The translations under genes and the position numbers were made by a program. From NCBI RefSeq assembly GCF_003946675.1, contig NZ_RHOT01000021.1, positions 1-40,200 of the forward strand: a stretch of DNA of 40,200 bases, in the 5' to 3' direction. Positions 34,193 through 40,200 of the stretch are shown in pieces (positions within the stretch are counted from its first letter, which is position 1; each line of letters begins with the position of its first letter). The notes under the pieces are model-generated. The model was not told where the DNA came from and ran no database searches. It saw only the letters and a list, made by a program, of their open reading frames with translations. This stretch comes from Lapidilactobacillus gannanensis (GTDB lineage: Bacteria > Bacillota > Bacilli > Lactobacillales > Lactobacillaceae).

Positions 34193-34867
34193 ATGAAGAA
34201 AACAATTACCATACTAGTGAGTTTCATGAGTCTTATTCTGGGTAGTGTGCTGCTAGCTGGCTGTACAAATAATAGTGAGAATTTTACTGAAAGGGATTAT
34301 CACGCCAGTAATAAAGCGGTAACCAGTGTCAAGTTGGACGTGCGTGATCGCCAAATTAAGGTCGTGCCCTCAGTTGATCAGCAAATTCATATTGCCTATT
34401 CAGAAAGTGACCAAGAATATTACAAAATTGCCGTGTCGGCGCAACACACACTGACAATGACTTCAGCCAGCAATAAAAAATGGACTGATTATATCGGCCT
34501 TAAAACTGCGGCGAAATCACGCAAAATAGTTCTGCAGGTTCCTAATAAGTTACTAACCACCCTTAAAATAACAACCAACAATAGTAATCTTAAACTGGCA
34601 CCATTAACTGTTAAGAGGAACATTTCATTATCTACTCAGAATGGCAATCTTACTTTTGATAAATTAAACGCTGGTAAGGCCATTAAACTCCAAGCCAAGA
34701 ATGGCAATATCACCGGCTCAGTGCTTGGCAGTTATGACGATTATGCAATTACGACCACCATTAAAAAAGGTAACAGTAATCTGCCCGCCAATAAAAAAGG
34801 TGGTGTCAAAAAATTAATTGTTGCCAATAATAATGGGAATATTGATGTTGAGCTTGTTAAAAAGTGA
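34193..34867 (+). CDS. DUF4097-like surface lipoprotein
   Basis: 224 residues with a lipobox LLAGC (Cys24). The body has repeated short beta-strands with NGN/NSN turns (TTNNSNLKL, STQNGNLTF, QAKNGNITG, ANNNGNIDV), as in DUF4097 beta-helix proteins, often linked to cell-envelope stress. ATG 34193 follows GGAGGAGAG; the TTG at 34178 lies in that ribosome binding site. Driven by the MerR promoter, with a ~70-base leader. Confidence 0.8.
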   Translation: MKKTITILVSFMSLILGSVLLAGCTNNSENFTERDYHASNKAVTSVKLDVRDRQIKVVPSVDQQIHIAYSESDQEYYKIAVSAQHTLTMTSASNKKWTDYIGLKTAAKSRKIVLQVPNKLLTTLKITTNNSNLKLAPLTVKRNISLSTQNGNLTFDKLNAGKAIKLQAKNGNITGSVLGSYDDYAITTTIKKGNSNLPANKKGGVKKLIVANNNGNIDVELVKK

Positions 34868-34938
34868 AGGAACTAGATGCCCCATTTTACGAGGAGTATT
34901 TTAAAGAGCTCGTGAATGATTATTTACAGGAATCATAA
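34864..34938 (+). CDS. Very short ORF overlapping the lipoprotein stop
   Basis: GTG 34864 overlaps the TGA of the lipoprotein and opens 24 codons (MKELDAPFYEEYFKELVNDY...). It is acidic and helical-looking. It may be a coupled peptide or the tail of a deleted gene. The following 34939-35218 holds no gene I can support. Confidence 0.2.
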   Translation: MKELDAPFYEEYFKELVNDYLQES

Positions 34939-35218
34939 AATAATCTGACAGTAATCTTTTTTAGGGTAGCGTGTTAGAAATAAAATTTGGCAATCGGAAA
35001 ATATAATCATGGTCTTGTCAGAGTCTTTAACTTAGTTCATAATCGAACTCATGGTAATCATTTAAATAAGTGCCGTTGTCGGCTAGCGTTGCGTGTTTTA
35101 TGGATGACGCTTTTGCAAACAATTTAAAATTGTTCTCATAAAAGTACCCGAATAAATTTTGGGTAGCAACGAGGGGATAGTGGCACTTCAGCTGGGCGAT
35201 TTATCGCTCATATAAAAG

Positions 35219-35251
35219 TAGGATCTCAAAATGATTGAGGCCTATTTTTTG
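35219..35251 (+). terminator. Terminator/attenuator-like hairpin before the ABC exporter
   Basis: TAGGATCTCAA and TTGAGGCCTA pair around AATGA with a small bulge, followed by TTTTTT. It lies 35 bases before the exporter start with no gene in front, so it could attenuate the exporter transcript. Confidence 0.45.
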
Positions 35252-35284
35252 TGTTCCAAAAATGATACCAGTGGAGGACAGCTA

Positions 35285-36892
35285 ATGTCTTTATGGAAAT
35301 GTATTTGTAAGCAACCTAAATTGAATTTGGTAGTTTTATTTTGGCAAGTTGTTGGGGCAGTTTGTGTGACTGTAAATGGTCTTGGTAATGCGAATCTTGT
35401 TTCGAGTATTGTTAAATTAGATCGGTCGGCTGTTATCTTTTGGCTAATTGTCGTGTTGGTTGCCAATATCAGTTGGGGATGCCAAATTAAAGAAAATCGG
35501 ATTTGGACCGAACGAGCGATGCAAGCGATGGACGCTGATATTCGCTTGCAGATCACCACGCAATTGGCGGCGACTGATTATGCCACTTATCATCAAACGG
35601 CGACAGCAACGTATGTCTCGTGGCTAACGAATGATATTGCGACTATTAATGATTATGGTTTTGAAACATTGGTGCTGGTGATTTACCAAGCGCTGATTAT
35701 TACTATGAGTGTTGGCGCCTTGATTCATTTTCATTATTCGCTGATTGTGACAGTGGGCGTCTTATTGTTGTTGATGAGTATTGTGCCGCAGCTGTTTACT
35801 AAAAGGATGAATCAGGCGACGTTAACCATGAGCCAGGCGACTGAGAAGTTCACTAGTCAAATGACGGATTTGTTGGCGGGATTTGATGAGTTATTACAAT
35901 TGAATCAGCCAATCATCATTCAACGACTAACTAGCAAGGCAACCGACAAACTAGCTCATGCTAAAATTAACCAGGCTCGAGTTGACGGTACAATGATGGG
36001 TACTTCTAATTTAGTTAGTTTGGTCAGTCAAGTGGTGGTTATGGGCCAGGCTTGTCTGTTATTCTTTGTTAAATTAGTACCAGTTGGCGCCATTAGTGGT
36101 GCTCAGTATTTTGCGGCAACTATTTTTGCAAATTTGACGGGCTTGATGGCCAATCTCGTTGAGATGAAAACAGTTAGGCCGATTTTTGCTAAGTATCAGC
36201 TACCAGCAGTGGCTGATACTTTAGCGCCACATCTGATGACAACTGAGGGAAAATTGCAGTTGACTGACCTTAATTATTGCTATCCTGCTAATCCACAAAC
36301 GTCAATTTTACAGCGCTTTTCTTGGCAACTGCAATTTGGTAAGAAGTACGCCGTGACTGGCCCGTCTGGTTGTGGCAAAAGTACGCTATTGAATATTATT
36401 GCCGGGCGGTTAGCAACTTATACTGGTCAAGGCAGCTATGATCAGCAGGATTATCGGCAGCTCTCACCAGCAGCAATCCGCCAAGAAATAGTCTATCTCA
36501 GTCAAACCCCACATATTTTCTCTGCCAGTTTATTATTTAACATTACCTTAGGCCAAGTTGTTGACGCACAACGATTAAACGAGGCGCTGGCTTTTAGTGG
36601 CTTGAAGCAAATGACCACTGTTTTCCCTGCTGGCGTTCAAACCTTGATCGAACAATCTGGCCAGCAGCTATCTGGTGGTCAGCGTGAACAAATTGCGTTA
36701 GCCCGGGGTTATTATTTGAATTGAAAAATTTGGCTAGTTGATGAAGCCACAGCGTCGCTTGATTCACAGGCGGCTCGGGAAATTGAAACAGCGTTGCTGC
36801 AATTAAATGATGTGACTCTAGTAGTAGTCAGTCATCACTTTGCTCGAACTGATTTTACGGAATTAGTTGATCAAGTTATTGATTTAGGCTAG
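35285..36892 (+). pseudogene. ABC exporter (type I half-transporter), interrupted by in-frame TGA
   Basis: Would be a 534-residue multidrug/peptide exporter: a transmembrane domain (~1-310), then an ATPase domain with Walker A GPSGCGKST (~359) and signature LSGGQREQIALARG (~462). TGA 36722-36724 (codon 480) follows YYLN; the same frame then continues KIWLVDEATASLD (Walker B, catalytic Glu, D-loop) and VVVSHH (H-loop) to TAG 36892. CGA-to-TGA would explain it. The truncated product lacks Walker B and cannot hydrolyse ATP normally. ATG 35285 follows GGAGGA; ATG 35231 lies inside the hairpin stem. Confidence 0.85.
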
Positions 36893-37014
36893 CGATGATA
36901 ATCAAGCTATTAGTCTAATTATTAATCAGGATTTTTTTATTACTTGCAACTTTGTTAGTGATTAAAAATTTGATGAATGAACCAAGTGATTTAAATATAG
37001 ACACTAAAAAGACC

Positions 37015-37067
37015 ATGAAGACCTATTCTTATAGTTACCACACCAATAAGAATAGAGATGTCTTCAT
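37015..37067. other. Nested hairpin ahead of the IS30-like remnant
   Basis: ATGAAGAC (37015-37022)/GTCTTCAT (37060-37067) enclose ATTCTTAT/ATAAGAAT. Such a hairpin before the transposase start would suit an IS leader that shields against read-through. Confidence 0.45.
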
Positions 37068-37086
37068 GACCCTTAACTAGAATACC

Positions 37087-37314
37087 ATGCTTAGTCACTA
37101 CCAACAACTTCAATCTTATGAACGCGGTTTGATTATGGCCTGTCAGGTTACTCGTGAGCCGCATCGTGGTCCTAGCACTATTAGTCGTGAATTAAATCGT
37201 GGCACGATTCGTCAAATTGGCCCTAATCATAAGCCTTTTGAAGCTTACTTTGCGGAGACTGCCAAACTGTTCATAACAATGATTAAGCCAACTCCCATGC
37301 CATTAGCTGGTTAA
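37087..37314 (+). pseudogene. IS30-family transposase N-terminal remnant
   Basis: 75 codons with the IS30 helix-turn-helix phrase PSTISRELNRG preceded by YERGLIMAC. Residues between the two motifs appear deleted, and the catalytic DDE domain is absent. Non-functional trace of an insertion. Confidence 0.6.
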
Positions 37315-37436
37315 TCAAGGCACCTGTGTTCTTCCAACAATAGGTTATGGGTTATTGAATTTCCAACCAAGGAGCAGCTAGCGCCTTATTTACCATAGTC
37401 TTAACTCTGACAACCTGTCGATAATTGTCCCAAATT

Positions 37437-37485
37437 AAAATCATCATGTCTCTGATAACATATCAGAAGCATGATGATTTTTTTT
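37437..37485 (+). terminator. Strong terminator hairpin
   Basis: AAAATCATCATG pairs with CATGATGATTTT, with inner CTGATA/TATCAG, followed by T. Nothing intact remains upstream, so it may belong to the lost IS or exporter unit. The stretch 37315-37651 otherwise holds only the next hairpin. Confidence 0.75.
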
Positions 37486-37545
37486 AATACGGTGAGTTAT
37501 TTACTGCATACAGTATATTGATCTTTAAACTGTCTTGTCAACTGC

Positions 37546-37588
37546 AAACAAAGCGTCCAACCAAGAAATTTGATTGAGCGCTTTGTTT
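37546..37588 (-). terminator. Hairpin downstream of the secreted-protein unit (minus strand)
   Basis: AAACAAAGCG pairs with CGCTTTGTTT; inner TCAATCAA/TTGGTTGGA also pair. Likely the terminator for the minus-strand unit that starts at 38990. Confidence 0.6.
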
Positions 37589-37651
37589 CATAGACATGCT
37601 TATCTTAAATACTAATGCTGATTTTTCAATCTAATTTTTAATGTCTCTAGC

Positions 37652-37879
37652 CTATCTATCATCATTTGTTCGTTGCGTGACAATATTGGTAAACCAATAG
37701 GCACTAATTAATCCTACGCCTATAACAACTATGTCAACGACTAGTAACTAGCCTGGATTCCCTCCAGAATAAATAAATCCCGCTAGATCTCTAAGATACG
37801 GCCACATAAATAGCACATTGATTATAAATTGCATACACCAAATAATTCTTTTTTTCACTCTATTTTTAATCTTGAACAT
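37652..37879 (-). pseudogene. Small two-helix membrane protein, interrupted by in-frame TAG
   Basis: 75 codons on the minus strand, starting 10 bases after the stop of the secreted-protein gene. Residues 1-43 have a basic N-terminus (MFKIKNRVKKR) and a helix (IIWCMQFIINVLFMW). TAG at 37748-37750 follows SGGNPG; the frame then continues LLVVDIVVIGVGLISAYWF, a second helix, and ends TQRTNDDR. TGG or CAG to TAG would give the lesion. Such a small membrane protein behind a secreted product often gives immunity or aids export; that is inference only. Confidence 0.55.
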
Positions 37880-37889
37880 AATTTAAATA

Positions 37890-38888
37890 CTACTCAAAAC
37901 TAGGTGCATTATTATCATGATCCAGTAAATATTTAAAATAACTTGGTAATCGGAAAATTGAGTTATTTCCAACTTGCTCAATGGACATTTTCTTTTCAAA
38001 TCTTTCTCCTGGCAATAATGTCTGTGTTAAATCACCGGCATATTTCAAATACTCATCTGATTCTGTACTATTAAAATATATTTTCGTTTCATTATTTTCA
38101 GCATCATATTCAACTTGTTTAATGACGTCATTTACTACTACTTGGTCTCCTGGAACATAGTCCTTCATTGAAAGCACTACAGAACCATTGTCGTAAGACT
38201 CCATAAAAAGTTCATGCACATTAAGCTCTGTTTTATGAGTCTGATCTGAAACATTATTAGCCCACGTTGGTGTTACCATTTCTCCATAACCTGCTGAATA
38301 CGAAGTCTGACCACCATTGATTTCTGAGTCTTGCTGAATAGTGTCTTCAATTAGACTTAAGGAGCGTGTCCCAAATGTACTGTTGGCTGAATCATATCGA
38401 TACGCAATATAAGGGGCTAATTTTAGTTTTGAGTTAGCGACGAACTGTGCCTTATACGTCCCAATTAATCCGAATTTAAAGCCTCGATAGACACCAGGGG
38501 TAATTGATGTATTGATTGTATAATTCCCATGCGGGTTAAGAACAAGTAATGAGTATTTGCGTCCTAAATTTAGTAAATCGGCCTGTGCATATAGTGCAAG
38601 TGAATGAGCGGTGGACTGTGAAGTAACATTATACATAGCACTTGCTCCATATTTACTGCCATTCAATTCAATTGAACCTGGTGTTACCGTTTGCCCATAT
38701 GCTCCACTACTCAAAGATGCCGGAATATTGTAAACAGCAGAAGATCCTTTTTTTAAAACTGCCCAAACCATTTTACCCCAAAGAACTGAAGCCGCTTGTA
38801 CCTTTCTTTGTGTTCCCGTCATTGAAAATGCTCCAAGCAATGCAACCGCTACCGTAATAGATGTTAACACCTTTTTACCCTTTTTCAT
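37890..38888 (-). CDS. Unknown secreted protein
   Basis: 332 residues with a signal peptide (MKKGKKVLTSITVAVALLG..., cleavage expected near VQAAS, ~residue 33). The mature part is rich in Ser, Tyr and Asn with likely beta structure (GNYTINTSITPGVYRGF, TSYSAGYGEMVTPTW) and a more acidic C-terminal third. No cysteine or catalytic motif was seen. GGAGG precedes ATG by eight bases. It is transcribed from the Rgg divergent region together with a 16-codon ORF, so it is a probable Rgg target. I do not recognise the family. Confidence 0.75.
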   Translation of the reverse strand: MKKGKKVLTSITVAVALLGAFSMTGTQRKVQAASVLWGKMVWAVLKKGSSAVYNIPASLSSGAYGQTVTPGSIELNGSKYGASAMYNVTSQSTAHSLALYAQADLLNLGRKYSLLVLNPHGNYTINTSITPGVYRGFKFGLIGTYKAQFVANSKLKLAPYIAYRYDSANSTFGTRSLSLIEDTIQQDSEINGGQTSYSAGYGEMVTPTWANNVSDQTHKTELNVHELFMESYDNGSVVLSMKDYVPGDQVVVNDVIKQVEYDAENNETKIYFNSTESDEYLKYAGDLTQTLLPGERFEKKMSIEQVGNNSIFRLPSYFKYLLDHDNNAPSFE

Positions 38889-38939
38889 TATTAATTCCTC
38901 CAGTCTACATTTAAAATCAAGTCAAATCCCACATACTTA

Positions 38940-38990
38940 CTACCGCGGAATCATGATATGCCAAAACGTTTTAATATCTGCCATATTCAT
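38940..38990 (-). CDS. 16-residue peptide ORF, candidate signalling or leader peptide
   Basis: Encodes MNMADIKTFWHIMIPR, followed by tandem TAG TAA stops. GAGGAGG stands seven bases before ATG, among the best ribosome binding sites in the window. It is the first ORF of the minus-strand unit divergent from the Rgg gene, 51 bases before the secreted-protein ATG. Rgg regulators usually respond to short peptides encoded beside them; the RopB-SIP-SpeB layout is the same. It lacks the strongly hydrophobic tail of SHP pheromones. Confidence 0.5.
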   Translation of the reverse strand: MNMADIKTFWHIMIPR

Positions 38991-39097
38991 TTGAATGCCT
39001 CCTCTTATTTAACTATAATAATTATATAAGTAATAAAACGGTTACATTTCGAAATGAGATGAATTGTCCCATAATTAAAAGTTTGGAGGTAATTCAA

Positions 39098-39952
39098 ATA
39101 GAACATTATCAGATAATCAAGCAATTAAGAGAAGAACGGGGATTGTCCCAATCATTTCTTGCAGAAGGATTAACTACACGAGAAGCAGTTTCTAAATTTG
39201 AACGTAGGGGAACCAAAATATCTGCTGAAACATTGTTCTGGTTTTTGGAAAAGATGAACATCACACTAGAAGAGTATTATCACATCTGTTCCAATGGCAT
39301 TCTGCCCAAAAAACAACAAATAATCGTTGATGGTTACAAGCACTTATCTACTTACTCTTCTCTTCAGACTCTACTTACGGATTTGTCAAACCTAAGTTGT
39401 GGAACCAACGATCCATTTTATCGGTTATTGATTGTTCAGTTCCGTTCACTTTATTACTGGTTAAAGAATGATTTAGTAAATGACAACTATATTGATAACG
39501 ATCGACAAGAAATACAACATTACTTGAATGGCATTGATACATGGGGACGATTTGAACTTTCGTTATTCAACAATTTACTATTTCTATTTGACAGCGATTA
39601 CATTACAGCCACCTACAAGCGAACAATAACTAAATTGATGAGCTATGAAAACATCATATATTATAGAAATGATATTACTGGATTCATGTCAAACGCACTT
39701 TTTATTTTTTGGCAGCGTAATGATTATCAGTATATGAAGAGCATTATTTCAGACTTACAATTGCTCACTAAAGATGAAGACTATTGTTTTTACAAGATCA
39801 CTTGCAAAACATTTGAAAAAATATACCAAGCGCAAAATGATTTAAATCTTGAGGATTTGAAAACTGAGTTTGATATTCTAAATTACCTGGGCTATGAGTC
39901 CACAGTAAATGACTATTATACCGCCTATAATATTGCAAAAAGCAAACCTTAA
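39098..39952 (+). CDS. Rgg/GadR/MutR-family regulator with ATA in start position
   Basis: Cytoplasmic peptide-responsive regulator, 284 residues from the ATA: an XRE-type HTH (IIKQLREERGLSQSFLAEGL, then SKFERRGTKISAETL) and a C-terminal TPR-like helical repeat domain that binds pheromone in characterised Rgg proteins. GGAGGT (39085-39090) lies seven bases before ATA 39098, exactly where ATG is expected by family alignment (xEHYQIIKQLRE). The in-frame ATG at 39059 would add 13 residues but has no ribosome binding site. So either ATG became ATA and expression is reduced, or ATA is used as a weak start. Divergent from the 16-codon ORF. Confidence 0.85.
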   Translation: MEHYQIIKQLREERGLSQSFLAEGLTTREAVSKFERRGTKISAETLFWFLEKMNITLEEYYHICSNGILPKKQQIIVDGYKHLSTYSSLQTLLTDLSNLSCGTNDPFYRLLIVQFRSLYYWLKNDLVNDNYIDNDRQEIQHYLNGIDTWGRFELSLFNNLLFLFDSDYITATYKRTITKLMSYENIIYYRNDITGFMSNALFIFWQRNDYQYMKSIISDLQLLTKDEDYCFYKITCKTFEKIYQAQNDLNLEDLKTEFDILNYLGYESTVNDYYTAYNIAKSKP

Positions 39953-39978
39953 TGTGTTTGCTTTTTGCAATATTTTTA
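39929..39978. terminator. Long perfect terminator overlapping the Rgg stop
   Basis: A 19-bp perfect stem, AATATTGCAAAAAGCAAAC with GTTTGCTTTTTGCAATATT, and T-run. The Rgg stop codon lies in the loop. Confidence 0.9.
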
Positions 39979-40019
39979 TAGAAAAAGTGTTCCATTTTAA
40001 CTAAAGAAAAACAAAATAA

Positions 40020-40065
40020 GGCAGCAAGATCTTCATGAAGAAGAATCTGCTGCCGTATTTTTTTT
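40020..40065 (+). terminator. Terminator-like hairpin
   Basis: GGCAGCA (40020-40026) pairs with TGCTGCC (40048-40054), extended imperfectly by GATCTTC/GAAGAAT, followed by a long T-run. No gene lies between it and the Rgg terminator. Confidence 0.75.
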
Positions 40066-40101
40066 GGCTCTTCGTCAACTGAAGTTGATAGAATATTTTC
40101 T

Positions 40102-40137
40102 AAGTAGTTAGACTAAAATTGGTCTAGCTGCTTTTTT
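40102..40137 (+). terminator. Terminator-like hairpin near the window end
   Basis: AAGTAGTTAGAC pairs with GTCTAGCTGCTT around TAAAATTG, followed by T. The remainder of the window holds no gene. Confidence 0.65.
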
Positions 40138-40200
40138 CTATGCACATTTTATCTTTCGTGGTTCATGTAGCCACAGTATTTCTAATTTAATTCGATTAAT

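Noticed and set aside
35161..35260. T-box riboswitch before the ABC exporter
   Set aside because: Only a weak core-like string and a terminator hairpin are visible; no specifier loop or antiterminator arrangement could be built.
37087..37314. Active IS30 element
   Set aside because: Only a shortened HTH region is present; the DDE catalytic part and a clear pair of terminal repeats are missing.
1..40200. Genome-wide reassignment of TAG to an amino acid
   Set aside because: TAG ends several intact proteins at their natural length here (binding lipoprotein, YesL-like protein, secreted protein), so it still works as a stop; suppression at particular sites remains possible.

Overview
The window looks like a chromosomal segment of a low-to-medium-GC lactic acid bacterium, most likely Lactobacillaceae. 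The evidence is a WxL surface protein, a CnaB surface protein with an LPxTG-like end, an Rgg regulator, an Fst-type toxin, strong AGGAGG ribosome binding sites and cre-like sites. No rRNA, tRNA or CRISPR array was seen.

Layout. Positions 149-4599 hold a broken WxL/L-type-lectin surface gene, alanine dehydrogenase, and a broken S41 protease gene. Positions 4925-31544 are a large host-type N-glycan utilisation cluster: two intracellular GH20 beta-hexosaminidases with a CnaB surface protein between them, an ABC importer (two permeases and a lipoprotein), a YesL/YesM/YesN-type membrane protein and two-component system, GH92, a GntR/LacI-type repressor, GH125, GH38 and a ROK sugar kinase. The set strongly recalls the pneumococcal N-glycan system (NgtS/P1/P2, GH92, GH38, GH125, GH20C, ROK, TCS07). 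Inferred working: the lipoprotein and permeases import released glycans; GH20 enzymes remove terminal HexNAc; GH92 (alpha-1,2), GH38 and GH125 (alpha-1,6) strip mannose; the ROK kinase phosphorylates a released hexose. No endoglycosidase and no importer ATPase are encoded here. Cre-like sites precede both GH20 genes and the importer.

The most unusual signal is non-coding. Four large composite palindromic repeats (A 11862-12742, B 16621-17336, C 21311-22107, D 27054-27664) sit between the transcription units of this cluster, with decayed fragments near 4690 and 9730. Each is built from nested hairpins whose arms differ between copies but stay paired. A second, smaller structured element of about 115 bp (three copies, conserved CTGGTTRCACCAG hairpin) is inserted inside B and lies twice in tandem before the GH38 gene. 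Element C supplies the last codons and stop of the response regulator.

Positions 31545-34938 hold two type I toxin-antitoxin-like loci (one clear Fst-family, one new-looking), a small membrane protein, and a MerR regulator with a textbook 19-bp-spacer promoter driving a DUF4097-like lipoprotein. Positions 35285-37314 hold a broken ABC exporter and an IS30-like remnant. Positions 37652-39952 hold a possible peptide-signalling module: an Rgg regulator, a 16-codon ORF with an ideal ribosome binding site, an unknown secreted protein and a broken two-helix membrane protein.

A cross-cutting oddity: four genes are interrupted by one in-frame stop (three TAG, one TGA) with otherwise intact reading frames, and two regulators have perfect ribosome binding sites but ACG or ATA where ATG is expected. 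All can be explained by single transitions.
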